Shown: positions 22,301 through 33,530, counted from the stretch's first letter. The stretch is 64,000 bases of DNA from Trichobilharzia regenti (GCA_944472135.2 OX235265.1:42133459-42197458), one strand, 5' to 3'. The notes: generated from the letters alone by a model not told the origin. Numbers and translations are program-made.

Positions 22301-25300
22301 ACTTCATGTTTTAGTCAGTCACTAGGTATCCTGGTGCGATCCATGATGTGTATAGTCACGGAATGCGTTCCACTGAAGAGTCCACAACAGCATTTCAGTA
22401 CTCTCCGGTTTTCGATGATTGTGTAACTGAAGTCAGTTTATGATCCATCTTGCAATTGTGTTTTCCCATGTTTCTAGTTGACACTGTATTATATTTAGCT
22501 TACTTTAGTTGCATTCTGATGCATTAGATTTGCAAAGAACTCATAAACACTATGTAGCGATTTTCTCTTGAAGTAATTCGGTGATGATTTTCGTTTGTTC
22601 ACTTGTGACTAGCTCTCTCACTTTGCAGAGTCAAGTGAAATGATCTAGCTACTCAAACTACTGTAACTGAAACAGCTATAAGTTATGTATCTAGACAAAT
22701 GAACTGCAAATTTGTGATGAATAGCAACACAATATTCAACTAACTCTCCTAACTAAACTAAATTTTGGATACATTCAAGTTTCATTTTAATTGAATTTGA
22801 GATTTTACCGTCGATTGATTGGACTGGAGTGCTCGGTCTCAGGTTGACATGTCGGCTTCTTGTGCAGATGCTTCGACGATGTCTAGGCATTCAATTAGTA
22901 TTTAATTGGTGGATGGTGACTAGCAGTGGAATCCAGGATGCGCATTTCGTCCTATTTGGGACTCGTCACTGGATGTATCTGCATTTCTCAGTGAGTGATA
23001 ATGTTCCCACCGAGGCTGACGAGTCACAAATAGGATGAAATGCGCATTCTGGATTCCACTGCTAGTCACCATCCACCAATTAATTAGAAGTTTTATGTTT
23101 GAAGTTATAAATTTAATTATCTATCGTTCTTCTAATGGTGATAATTGCTCTCACGAGCCTAAAATTTTCTACATTTGTGAAGTCAGTGTATGTGATCACG
23201 TTTTCTTTGTTAGTTGTCTGAAATCATAAATAATCGTATACTAGTACATGGTTATATGCACCCTATCTATTGTTTTATCATATAGTATTACTCCTGTATA
23301 GTAATATGGGAATAAAAATATAACTGTTACGTGTGTAGTGGTAAGGTTTTCTTCATAGTGAAATTTTATGAATAGTTGTTTCGCTACAATCTATAGGCGT
23401 TCCCATATTAGGTTTAGTGGTCACTTATCCTAATCATCTGCAAAAGTAGATAACTAACAGCCAAATTGAGTTTAGATTATTTAACATAGAAGTTTGAGTG
23501 CATTGGTTTGATTACATAATGAGTTTTTTATACTACCTTTTATCCAATAAAACGATGTTTTCACTACGACATAAAATGTTTAACTGTAGAGTAGTAGTTT
23601 GATGCGATTGTGCTCCCTTAGTTGGATTATATTTATTTTTATTTGTGAACCCTTCATTACCCTTCTGGACAACATCTTCAGCACAAACTTTAATATGAAA
23701 TGAACTTATTTGAATTTAAAACAATTAGTTCGCTTTATGAATTTAGGCAAAGCAATAAAAAGGAAGACGTAATTTGTCTGAATCGCATTTGCGCAACACA
23801 TTTCGAACTATCAGATCACACACGGACTTGTCATAGAAACGCATATGAAATTAATAATGAGTTAAGAGGTCAGAAAGTTAAAAGGACGTATTGAAGGTCA
23901 AAATAACTATGAAGATCACTAAACCAAATAAATGAGTTAATAGTACATTTATCCTGGCTGGTATCAGAACAAAGTTTACCAAGGAAGATTTAGTGTAATG
24001 ATGAATTGTTGTTTTGAACACATAAAGGTGGTGTAAACTTCCTAATTACCAGCTAGGGCTTCCACAAACTTTAGGTTATGCCTTCGCCCAAACACATTCT
24101 ATGGATAGGTTTAAAAGATGTATAAACATCAGTTTTATCTCCCGTCTGTATAATATGTTTCGCAACAGGGAAACTAGGTCGTTTGTTCTCACCACTTACG
24201 GGTTATGGGGATTCTATTTGCTTCTGAAGCCAGTCCTTACTTGCAGAGATCATTGAGTTTGAATTCTCTATGAATGATATAATGGTATCTCCTGACAACC
24301 TCTGTTGTAATTGGTTGTTAATTTGCATCATGATTGATAGCCTATGTTAACTCATAATTTGTCTTTCTTGTTAGGTGACTTGTTCTTCTTTATCCGTTGG
24401 TAAATTCGATTTATAACAGTGTACCAGTTTTACCTGCGAATTCGTCTCGGTATTTTTAGGTATTCGCTGGCATTTTCGGTCTTTGTGTTGTTTAAAATTT
24501 CTGCATTTTCCCAGTCAACTTGGTGTCCATACATGTATACATACATTGGTATAAAAAAATACATGTCTTGCCTTTTAACAGCTAGTTTGTGTTCTTGTGT
24601 TTGAAATTGAAGGGGACACTCACTTTGACCAATGTGGTGTTTATATCACACCGCATGCGATTTATTTTTTAGATGGTGTAGATTTACTCTTTTTTCAAGT
24701 GTTCGTTTGTAGGGATTTGATTGGTTACAGGATTTCATCATGAGCTGACATTAGTTAGAGAACTATTGGAAAACCTGGGAGTACTGGACACCTGTTTCGT
24801 CCTAGTTTGGGACTCTTCACAGTACGCACCCACCGGGATTCGAACCCAGGACCTTCTGGTCACAAGGCGAGCTCGTATACCATTAAGCCACTGGGATCCA
24901 ATCCAATGGCCCATGAATTCTAACCTCTGCCAGTTCACGACATAGCGCGACCCCTAGACAATGTCTTCGGCGAGTATTTATCCTCACACTCGACCTGCTG
25001 CACCCTACTGTTCACGACTTCTCACTAAAACCCCAGGTTACTACCTACCTGAATAGGGCAAGTTTTCCCAGGTTTTCCAATGTCAGCTCATGATGAAATC
25101 CTGTAGTCTCCCTTTTTTCTCTGTTGAGTTTTTTGATTTCCATAGTATTGAGAATGAAGTGATTGTGTTGGGTTTGTAAGCTATGTGTATTCTGAGTGTG
25201 CAGAAACGACCAATGTTGATGCAAATTAACAATTAATCATGTTGAAGATAGTCGGGAGATACAATTGTATCATTCGTGAAGAATTCAAATAAATCCATTT

Positions 25301-26176
25301 TATACTAAAGTCGTCTAGTCTAGGCTAAAGACGTCGTTCACAAGAGCAATAAAAGCTTCGCAATTAAACCAACTAGCTCAGAGAACGCAATTACACCTGA
25401 ACGACGAATCTTCTATAATGAAGACTAGTATAGTAAGGGATGTGGATTTCTTATAAGTATTATAGTGTCTTGTCAACCGAAATATACTTTCATCTCAAAT
25501 GTTAATCGGTGAAAAATCATCAATCTGGGTTTCATGTGACTTGAGACTTATCTTAAGATTGTATTCATGACAGTGATGAAATTCATAATCCCCTTAAAAG
25601 ATACACATCTGTGCGACTTGTCAATGAACCTGGAAACTTTGCTAAATTATTCAGACCACTAGTAATCGATCAGTTTTCAATTCCTGCTACCCGTTCCCAT
25701 TATCAGGTATCTGAATATAGTCTACAAATATATATATATATATATATATATATTGTATCCTTCAGCTAAGTAACTAAATTGCAAACGTTTACCACTACCC
25801 AATTACTGACTTCTGAACGTTTTCGTTAATATAACTTACATTTATTATACGAAGACTATTCTAAGAAGTATTAACACTTTTATTATGCTTCGATGGAAGG
25901 GAGGGGATCTGACCGCCTTAGGTCTAAGTCTAGGGTATGTGTAGAACAACTGAGATGAACTACTTAACATTTATACGCATCCAAAATTATAGAATGATCT
26001 TTTAATGTTGAAAAGATACACAGTAACCACAATAATCTCTCATGTTTCTTACGTTCATGTGTAATTTTATTGCATTTTAGAGGAATAAAGTAGTTTTATA
26101 TATACTGACGTTGCTTTTTTTGTTGTTTAGATGCGAATTAACTAAACTTGGCCATATACAGAACTCGACGAGTTGA
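19289..26176 (+). CDS. SEM1: SEM1/DSS1 proteasome and TREX-2 subunit (5' exon not found)
   Basis: Small acidic protein of the 26S proteasome lid; it also binds BRCA2 and the TREX-2 mRNA-export complex. Exons: 19289-19388, 21780-21879 and 26131-26176, giving 81 codons then TGA at 26174-26176. All junctions are in phase (T|CC Ser; AG|A Arg) with GT/AG borders. Hallmarks are the paired acidic/Trp segments: DDKEFEEFEKE, then W followed by TSEEE, then VWDDKWD, ending LRCELTKLGH, the C-terminal helix of DSS1. The family is normally about 70 residues; here about 22 residues precede the first acidic block in the first visible exon, so the fluke protein has a longer N-terminus. An in-frame stop directly 5' of 19289 and the acceptor tttag show that a start exon must lie upstream, probably in 16.6-19.3 kb; I could not fix it. 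Introns of 2.4 and 4.3 kb hold SINEs, hammerhead repeats and LINE ends. Confidence 0.88.
19389..20050. other. SEM1 intron, nothing recognised
   Basis: AT-rich sequence without recognisable elements. Confidence 0.4.
20051..20645. mobile_element. Non-autonomous element with ~50-base terminal inverted repeats, SINE inside
   Basis: Left end TTGTGTTCCCTGAGGTGGTTGG with TTTCATTGTGAAACCTTCGTCG matches the reverse complement of the right end near 20585-20640 (GTTGTGTTCTCTGAGCTGG, TTTAATCGCGAAGCTTTCGTGG). There is no coding. A SINE head lies inside at about 20290. Related ends recur near 23.6 kb and, inverted, at 25.2-25.4 kb. Confidence 0.6.
20285..20510 (+). mobile_element. tRNA-derived SINE nested in the TIR element
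   Basis: GTGGCTAGGACGCTCGCC (A box) and GGAGTTCGATCCCCGGCC (B box), then a body to an A-rich end near 20515. Confidence 0.65.
20868..21420 (-). mobile_element. RTE/SR2-like LINE 3' fragment
   Basis: Starts ATTATTCCTTTGGGTCCGGAG and reads leftward on the minus strand. At 21160-21396 the minus frame keeps LNIASNIQIFRTNIKSVS and MQAFINSW, the segment that follows the RT domain in RTE elements. It is broken further on. It sits in the first SEM1 intron, 360 bases before the second visible exon. Confidence 0.65.
21780..21879 (+). CDS. SEM1: SEM1 exon, Trp-acidic core
   Basis: Acceptor aattag and donor gtaggc. It encodes WSTSEEETADLYVWDDKWD and DDEFTEYL, the most conserved DSS1 segment. Confidence 0.9.
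21990..22320 (-). mobile_element. TIR/tRNA-like SINE family copy, worn
   Basis: ATCATTTAGAGAATCATC and CAGGGAGTACTGGA at the left; minus-strand GGTGGCTAAAATGG and ATGTTCGATCCCTGG tRNA-like boxes in the middle. Same order as 24727-25107. Confidence 0.55.
22815..22995 (-). mobile_element. Hammerhead-type SINE (SM-alpha-like), minus copy
   Basis: Minus strand: GATACATCCAG, TGACGAG, GTCCCAAATAGGAC (stem II), GAAA, TGCGCA (stem III), ATC, then CTGGATTCCACTGCTAGTCACC (stem I return). Only one core base (C3 before TGACGAG) is missing. The rest of the body extends to about 22815. SM-alpha SINEs of schistosomes are known to carry hammerheads of this form. Confidence 0.72.
23010..23090 (+). ncRNA. Hammerhead ribozyme-like sequence, plus copy
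   Basis: CTGACGAG (23016-23023), a weak stem II around AAATA, GAAA (23037-23040), TGC/GCA stem III, triplet ATT (23046-23048) and CTGGATTCCACTGCTAGTCACC. All core bases are kept, but the 5' partner of stem I (CCAG) has become GAGG, so self-cleavage is doubtful. It is an inverted copy of 22905-22990. Confidence 0.6.
23091..23600. other. SEM1 intron, nothing recognised
   Basis: AT-rich; no element placed. Confidence 0.4.
23605..24645 (+). mobile_element. Relic related to the 20.05-kb TIR element
   Basis: TTACCCTTCTGGACAACATCTTC and GCACAAACTTTAATATGAAATG match the left third of 20051-20645. A block at 24250-24300 (GAATTCTCTATGAATGATA) matches the next part. An ending near 24600 resembles the right third. 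The interior is interrupted and worn. Confidence 0.4.
24727..25107 (-). mobile_element. ~380-base repeat with terminal inverted repeats and tRNA-like core
   Basis: Left end CAGGATTTCATCATGAGCTG with GACATTAG, then TTGGAAAACCTGGGA; the right end is TCCCAGGTTTTCCAATGTC with AGCTCATGATGAAATCCTG, a near-perfect inverted repeat of about 38 bases interrupted on the left side by about 13 bases. The minus strand of the middle has CAGTGGCTTAATGGTATACG and GGGTTCGAATCCCGG. A tRNA-like core inside inverted termini is an unusual combination. Confidence 0.65.
25180..25440 (-). mobile_element. Fragment of the 20.05-kb TIR family, inverted
   Basis: Reverse complement reads GTTCTCTGAGCTAGTTGG, TTTAATTGCGAAGCTTTTAT, ...GTATAAAATGGATTTATTTG, collinear with 20057-20200. 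Confidence 0.5.
25728..25754. repeat. (TA)n microsatellite
   Basis: About thirteen TA units in the last SEM1 intron. Confidence 0.9.
26131..26176 (+). CDS. SEM1: SEM1 terminal exon
   Basis: Acceptor gttgtttag. It encodes CELTKLGHIQNSTS and stop, the C-terminal helix end. Confidence 0.85.
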
Positions 26177-26312
26177 TATATATCTAGAAAAGACTCGTGT
26201 AATTTATCATATGTGTAACATATTTTTCTGTATGATATTTTTTTGTTACAATTGTTAATGTTTCAACTGAGAGTGTACATGTTAACTGATAATAATCTTT
26301 CCTTTTCTATCC

Positions 26313-26318
26313 AATAAA
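26313..26318 (+). promoter_or_regulatory. Polyadenylation signal AATAAA of SEM1
   Basis: AATAAA 137 bases after the SEM1 stop in an AT-rich 3' flank; the only canonical signal close downstream. Confidence 0.55.
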
Positions 26319-26659
26319 TCCATGTACCGTTTCTTAATTGACCCTTTTTTTAAATATTTTTGAATGCACTAAAGCATTCTGTATACGAAAAAATGTCTGT
26401 AGATTATCCTTCATCTGTAGATGACTAATCCCGAAATGTATTTTGCATTCTAAACGATCAAATTGTTATTTTGTTCTGGCTTTCTAAGTGTTCTTTAGAA
26501 GGTGAAGGATGTTGGCATGAACGTAGGACATGATGATATGATGGTAAACGCATGTAATTCTCTAAAGGTCCCCTCCTTTCCATCAAATATTTTTATTCGA
26601 TCCGACCAAAGAACAGTTAGAATGCTGAAGCAGAACAATAATTTAGTCGTTCAAAATAT

Positions 26660-27229
26660 CAAGTATATTTCCGGATAAGTTGTGATGTGTTGAGACGTGA
26701 TGTGCTACCTTGGCCGATTAAAGACCGTGAGCGGAAAGTCGAGTTTGCCAAGGTTTTAAGGTACTTAAACATGTATCTTCCACCCGCTTTGAAATTTATG
26801 GGCTAATACTTTCGGGAGGTTTTATTTCACGGTCCTCTGAGAATACTTGGGAGGGGTGTCGATGTAGTTGAAGATTGAACGATCAATTCATGGTTGTTTG
26901 CTCAAACCCGACTCCTCCATATTTTTCGCGGGAGTCATCAATCCAGCAGTCATCGTCTCATCGTTCGCTGTTCATTGGAAGACAGAGAAAAACTATCAGA
27001 AGTATTATCGTGATTTATTGTTATAACATTTATTCTTAGACCCTGTGTATAATAACCTTATTGTTGGTTACATATTGGCGTTAAGAATAAAGGATTCTCG
27101 AGTCGTCAATCTGTGTTCTGGTATTTTCGCGTTGATTATTACAAATTGTTTCTGGAATTCTTCCAAGGACAGCGTGAGGTCGAGCGTTGTAACAGCTGGA
27201 CATTGACAGTTTCTGAGAGTTGGCTGACA
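26660..27229 (+). mobile_element. BEL/Pao element 3' end with LTR
   Basis: LTR from TGTCGATGTAGTTGAAG at 26857 to TGACA at 27229 (about 373 bases), recognisably the same as the LTRs at 50915 and 54539. It is preceded by a purine-rich CTTGGGAGGGG, the polypurine tract, and about 190 bases that may be the 3' internal end. The rest of the element is absent. Confidence 0.65.
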
Positions 27230-27760
27230 AGGAGAGTGTAAGCTGTCATATTGGTACCTTCATATCACCATACCTTACGTGTTCTTCTACATCCTTTGTA
27301 TTCTCAAAACCCATAAGGCATACACTGGCTTAAAACTTCTTTCTGAAAGAGGTCCTACAGTGATGGAGTTAGGGGAACCTTTTTATATCTGAACGATGAC
27401 TAAATTGGTAACGATGAATGGTATTGGTTAGTACAGTGATAATAATGTTAGTAACTTTTATTGTGTTTGGGATGCCATTTGTTTTTCATTCAAATTTTTA
27501 ACCAGTGGAGACTTTTTGATATGGCAACCCAGCTTGCATACTAGACAACAGTTAGTATTACGTGATTAGAAAGAATAGTTCACATTAGGACACTGGATTT
27601 TTATTCAGATTAAGCTTATTCCGATTTTTACTGTAATTGAAGAAGCACTTAGTGACATGTTCTCTGCAGTGATATTTAAACATTATTTAGTTATCAATAT
27701 GTTCTTCCATTTTAGTGTTTTAAATGATCTCTGGGGCATATTTTTGTTGCTGGTCACGTA
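27230..27760. other. Intergenic, nothing recognised
   Basis: No motif or repeat placed. Confidence 0.4.
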
Positions 27761-27906
27761 GTAGTTGTGTGGTGAGAGCTGGCTGCTAGCCAAAATAAGT
27801 AGACAGTAATTTACGTTCCCAATATTGGCCATGAGAAAAATAAGAACAAAGGCTGACTCAACAATCAATCACAGCAGGCTTTGCGTAGGCGGATCCAATT
27901 ACCAGA

Positions 27907-27940
<34 letters not shown>

Positions 27941-28600
27941 GTATCCTTTAGTTCCTAGAGGAACATAGGGCTTCAGCTGCGCACCTCCATTGACTTCTGT
28001 TTTTTGACAACTTTTTCACCCTGCTCCAGGTCTGCCCACATGCTTTCATCTCCTCTTCACATGACCTCCTCCAAGTCACCCTTGGACGACCAACTCGCCG
28101 TCTCCCTTTCGGGTTCCACTCGAGGGCTTGTCTAGTGATGTCACTTGATGGTTTCCTCAGCGTATGGCCAATCCATCTCCATTTCTTTCTGCCTATTTGT
28201 TTAACAATCGGTTCCTGATTGGTTCGCTCCCAGAGATCCCTGTTGCTGATCTTTTCTGGCCATCTGATCTTGAGTATTGAGCGGAGACAGTTGTTAATGA
28301 AGGTTTGAAGTTTGTTTGAGATGCTCTTTATGACTCGCAAGTCTCTGATCCGTATAGTAGCACTGACTTCACCAGATTACCAGATAAATAATCTGAATTT
28401 CAAGAAACAGCCACAAAGGGATGAAAGATTAACGTTCAGCGAGAAACCACCAATCAGAAGACTGTGTCTCTTTGCTTAAAATAATCTATAATAATGTATA
28501 TGAAAATCTACAAATATGTGTTGATTTTCTAAATAAACGATCTGTTTCCTGGCCCTTGTCTTCTGTTGTTACAGTTGTGCTGTGGTTGCAAAAGAAATGC
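27761..28600. repeat. Dispersed repeat, copy 1, interrupted by a LINE fragment
   Basis: GAGAGCTGGCTGCTAGC through CTTGTCTTCTGTTGTTACA, matching 29565-29905 in order (GAAAGCTGGCTGCTAAC ... CTTGTCTTCTGTCGTTTCA). The LINE piece at 27908-28375 splits it. No coding evidence. Confidence 0.55.
27908..28375 (-). mobile_element. 5'-truncated RTE/SR2-like LINE insertion with TSD
   Basis: Flanked by ATTACCAGAT at 27898-27907 and 28376-28385, a ten-base TSD. The 3' end has an (AAT)n tail (on minus). The minus frame 27948-28340 (130 codons) encodes the LINE C-terminus: LQTFINNCLRSILKIRWPE, WRWIGHTLRKPS, NPKGRRRVGRPRVTWRR. Truncated, with no RT core. Confidence 0.85.
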
Positions 28601-29560
28601 GAAATAATGACCAATAATTTTTATTTTGTGATGAATAAAACAAACTGTAAATTTATCTGTCCAGGAATGTTTCATCTACCTTGTACTGTCATGGCCCTAT
28701 TTCATTGATTTGTTGTGTGGTAAATTCTGCGTATTCTTTTGTGACTCGCAATCATTTGTTTGTGCCTTTATTTCCTATCACTTGTTTCTAAATAACTATT
28801 ATTCACTTAAATAATTAGTTGTACACTTCCTCAACCACGTAAGATTATTCTCTGCATATTGTTATTTCTGATGCATTCTGATTTCTTTTTGTTTCTGACT
28901 GACAGTAGGCTCTCAACTTTGTCGGCAATTAACATTATCCATAAAGACTCTAAATAACTGTGCAGCTTTGACTGATGTGTCGGTAATTCACATCACATGA
29001 GGGATTTTCAATACCCTGAATGTTTATTAATTTAATCCATCAGACTCCAACTTTTATGCAACTATTAGATAAATGCCGATATAAAGTGACCGAACTCCGG
29101 AAATAAGTATACAGATTATAAGAATTCGCGGTTTGTGAAATGTGAAAACATACGAAAGATTGTGGTGCGAAATCTGAAGTTAGAAGATCCATCAAGTTCG
29201 CATTTATAAGTATTCATGATATTCTGATGATATGATGCTAACGGTAAATCTAAGTTAACAAATGAATTTTGTGGTGGAAAACATTCAGAATACGTAATCT
29301 GCACTCATGAAGAACATACAGAATGCTTACAAGGTGTTATTTATATGGTTTTTAAAAATGTATTTTGAGCCGCTATAATTAAGAAGATAACATTACTGTC
29401 GTGGTGTCATTACACAAAACGACGATAGGTGAGAACTGTGCGAAGGCAGCAGGGACAAGCATTAAGTATTAACAATGTAAAGTAAATGATTTCATAATGA
29501 TATTAGAGGAAACCTTTATGATTTATTTCATAACCAAAAGTTAAGCATTAGACAGGAGGT
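28601..29560. other. Intergenic, nothing recognised
   Basis: No frame or repeat placed. Confidence 0.4.
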
Positions 29561-29564
29561 AAAA

Positions 29565-29905
29565 CTATAGTGAAAGCTGGCTGCTAACAAGCAAAAAATC
29601 GTAGACAGCAATTCACGTCAGTGTCACGTCCCGAATCGAGGGCATGAGAAAAACAATAACGAAGCTTAACCCTGAGGAACTCACCAATTAATCACAGTGC
29701 AAATATGATTCGCAGATACATGGCGTAATTTTCTGAGAGACAGTCACAAGAAGTACATAATAACCTTGAGCAAGAAACAACCATTTGGAAGAGGTTCCTT
29801 CTCCGCTGACAGTAATTTACATACAAATCTGTAAATATCTCTTGATTTTCTCAACAAACAGTCTGTTGTCTGACTCTTGTCTTCTGTCGTTTCAAAATCT
29901 TGTCT
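29565..29905. repeat. Dispersed repeat, copy 2
   Basis: Second copy of the unit seen at 27761-28600 without the LINE insertion, which gives the empty-site order. Confidence 0.55.
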
Positions 29906-30349
29906 TACGCTGAGGAACAATCGGTGTGTGTCACAATTATGTACACGTCTGCTTTTCTGAGCGATTATAAGAACAGATCATGTTAAATAATTTGAAGCAA
30001 TAAGTCACACTGAAAATGTGGTTAAAACGGAGGAGGTAATGGTATGCATACTGCTGTTTGGTGTAATATATTACATATTTTTCTCAAATGTACTTACATT
30101 GAAAGAGAATTCATATTTAGACACTGCCTTCCGGAAGTTTCTTCATATCTGTACATATATGTATTTCTGCAGGATCTCTGAGTGTGTTTCTACAGAAATC
30201 CCTCCATCTCATGAGCCACAACCTAAGACGAAATGAGAACATTTGCTTTATAAAAAGTAAAGCAGTGCATTCAACTTGAATAGATAAATTCCCAGCCTAC
30301 TGCTTTTATTATTCAACACTTTGAACTGGCATTCCATAAGTTCCGTCAA

Positions 30350-30755
30350 AATGCTATTGCCATGAGTATTCCCAAATGTCGAGTAAAAGTTGAAATACTT
30401 GACTTTTGTGGTCGTGCCATCGACCAAAAGGGTGTCTGAATTCCGGTTAGTGAACCCTGTGGAGCTATAAACCGTGCAACACCTTCGGAAATCATTTGCC
30501 TGATACGATATTATCGACTATTCATCCCTTACTCAGAGGCTGTAATGCAATGGCTGACAGGTTTACTTCGGTATAAAACTAAATGTGTAGATCTAAAGGA
30601 AGATCAAGCCAGAATTAACAAAAAAATAAGTGCGTGCGCTACCTGAATATTGGTGACATCGGAGTTTCTATGATATCGGCGTTAGGGTACTTAAATGACA
30701 CACACACTTTCATTGTCTACACTGCTTCTAGTTCAGCGGGGTCATAAACGTACGA
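30350..30755 (+). pseudogene. Decayed Ty3/gypsy pol (RT thumb to RNase H)
   Basis: Broken + frames read like VEILDFCGRAIDQKGV, LRYYRLFIPYSEAVMQWLTG and HTFIVYTASSS, in the order of the RT connection and RNase H start of Ty3/gypsy pol. Several stops and shifts. Older than the elements to the right. Confidence 0.55.
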
Positions 30756-31220
30756 GGCGTAATCCTGTCTCCACTCTGTATTAGGTCATTAGACAATAAG
30801 AAGAATCTACCGTCGACGTTTGGTATTGGTTAGGGCAAGGTCTCCTCGAGGATATCTGATCTGTCCATTCGTAGTATAACCGACAAAGTATTCTTGGCTT
30901 CTAGAAAACAGTAATTACGGGGATGTAGTTAATACCAAAATAGTTACCTTTCTCGGCTAGCGTTTGATGGGGAGTAGAGAGCCAATTCTGTCAAGGGTCC
31001 ATACATGCTTGAACTTCAGACTTTGTTACAGTGCTGTGATACACGTACAGTTCATCCGTCACCATCCATTTTTTCGCACCTAGGAAAACTTCGTTTACAC
31101 CAGGTTTTGTTAACACGAAGTAAGTGTTCTCTTTGTTCTGTAGTTTCATTAGTCCACTTCTTATTGAATATTATTTTGTTTTGGTTGCAGCTTGATTCCC
31201 AACTGTATTTTTGGTACAAG

Positions 31221-31679
31221 TGTGGTGGACCTTTTACTCTGTTAGCTTAGTTACCCAAATTCAAATAGAAAATAAAGTACCAAATCAGTTTAGTTACGGG
31301 AAGAATGTATTAAAGTTTGGTTACTTGGGTTTACAAAGATCCAAAGTCCACAATAAACGTAATAGACTCCAGGTGCTGCGGGAAGACTGCTCCAGTACTA
31401 ATTCTCCAATGTTGACGTTGCCGGAGGTCGACCAAAGTACGTAGGAAGAACTACGGTGCTCCTGCAAAAATTTGAGATAGAAAGCAGGTGATTAAAATTG
31501 ATCGACGGCAGTTGAGATGGTGGAGAAGACGGAGAGTCGAAGGCAGAACTATATATTTATTCAAAACCCGAGGTAAAGTTCAAAGTACAGAGTTTATGGT
31601 TAAAACAAAGTGATGTACAATATGTTCATTTCTTACATAGTAGTAAAATTTGGATAAGTTTATTTTTGAGGACTCCACA
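31221..31679 (-). repeat. 3' LTR of the gypsy element
   Basis: TGTGGTGGACC ... GGACTCCACA, 459 bases, paired with 38315-38773. Confidence 0.92.
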
Positions 31680-32137
31680 GGGCTCCCCCTCTTAGAGGTC
31701 CGGAGGACCATCAGTACTGTCCTCGTGGACGATTACATGAATATAAGCAATATAAATAAGGGACAATGTCAACAATAAGGATAACAAAAAATAACAATAA
31801 CAACAATAAGGATACAAAGTTAGATCAGGATGTATGGCATGCATCCGTGTCGTATAAAGTTTAGCACATACAAGCACATACAGGAATTTAAAAAAAATCA
31901 AAACTTGTTATAATTTTAAATAAAAAATTTATGTACATAATAAACCATGACATGTTCGTTAACATTTGTGAAATTCATATATAAATAGATATATACATAT
32001 ACTTGGTGAATGCGTGTGCTTGCAGTACAGTTGACGAACAGCAAATAATAATACTAATAAATATTAATGGTTATAATGAAATGAATCTCGACAACAATAG
32101 TAATGAGAAGAATGTCTAAATGAGGTTAACGTTTATG
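31680..32137 (-). other. 3' untranslated region of the gypsy element
   Basis: Between the pol stop and the 3' LTR; the polypurine tract (AGAGGGGGAGCCC on minus) is at its end. AT-rich otherwise, with no frame. Confidence 0.6.
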
Positions 32138-33530
32138 TCAGTCAATGAAATGAACATAGCGGGCAGGTTTACAGATCTGCCGCCCACTGCGTGTCTGTAC
32201 AGGGGGAAGTGTGAAGAGCGGGAGAGTTGGAGTTGAATTGACTTTCTGATTGTTCATTGGTGTCGGCGTTGCTAGTGTTTCATATTCGCTGTCGGTGTAC
32301 GCTGGTTTAAGACGGTCGATAGAAACAGTCTCCGGTTTACCATGTTTGTTCAGCGTGAAGTATTTATCGGTGCGTTTAAGTACTAGAAAAGGACCTTCAT
32401 ATGGATGCTGTAAACCTTTTCTAATGGCATCGACGCGAACAAATACAAATTTGCTAGTGAGTAGATTCTTATTAACTTGAGCTTTCTGAAGTGATTGGCG
32501 AGGGGCTACTGGTCGAAGCTGAAGCATCTGCTGGGTAAGGCGGTTGGTGAAGTCGGAGATATTTACTTCAGTTGAATCATTAGACGGAACTAACTGACCA
32601 GGCAATGTGAGGGTAGTACCATACACAAGTTGAGCTGGTGTACATCCCAAATCTTCTTTTACAGTTGATCGGATACTGAGAAGAACTAATGGTAGGTGTT
32701 CACTCCACTTAGATGAGTCAGCTTGTGCCATAAGCGAGCTTTTCAGTTGTCGATGGAAACGTTCCACCAGACCATTCGCTGCAGGATGATAAGCTGTAGT
32801 GGAGATATGGTTCACTCCAAGGAGTCTCGTAAACTCTCGAAACAGAGTTGATTGAAATTGAGCTCCTCGGTCTGTTGTAATAGTTGTGGGTACTCCGTAG
32901 TTTGACACCCAACGATCTAAGAAAACCAAAGCGATATTTTCTGCAGATATATCGTTGAGTGGACAAGCAATAGCCCATCGGGTAAATCGATCAATCGCAG
33001 TAAGTATATGAGTAAATCCTCTGGATGGCGGTAATGGTCCAATAATATCTATATGAACGTGTTGAAATCGTTTATCCGGTAAATTGAACTGTTTTGGAGG
33101 TGTGACGGTATGATGATGTACCTTGGATCTTTGACATTGCAAGCATTGGCGGGCCCATTTCCGAATATCGGAGTTCATCTTGGGCCAAACAAAACGCTCG
33201 CTGATTAACTTGACCGTAGCACGCACTCCAGGATGAGACAATGAATGTAGATGTTCAAACAAAGGTTTTCGACAACTTAGTGGAACAAAAGGTCTATGAA
33301 CGCCCGTTGAAACGTCGCAGACGATAGTTGTATCAGACAGGGGAATAGGTACATCCTGCAACTGTAGGGAGGAGTTTCGTCTACAAGTATGGAGTTCGGC
33401 GTCATTTTTCTGCAGCTTGGCAATATTGTCTAAGCTAATATCTATCGAAGATAGGTGATTAACGTCACATCGAGACAAAGAATCGGCTACGATATTGGAA
33501 TCTCCTTTGATGAACTGGATGTCTGTTGAG
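32138..33530 (-). CDS. Gypsy Pol, C-terminal part: integrase
   Basis: About 460 codons, open to the insertion edge at 33534. Starts with the last part of RNase H (ADSLSRCDV), then the HHCC zinc region (HPGVRATVKL ... CLQCQ). The DDE core is HIDIIGP (first Asp), TTDRGAQF (second Asp) and ANGLVERFHR (Glu). A GPF-type C-terminal module (EGPFLVLKRTDKYFTL) follows, then the tail RSGRQICKPARYV and stop. It would insert the element DNA into the chromosome. It has no start of its own, because the nested element cut it from the rest of pol. Confidence 0.9.

Noticed and set aside
24738..24938. Small protein-coding frames on both strands
   Set aside because: Both lie in the tRNA-like/TIR repeat and mirror each other.
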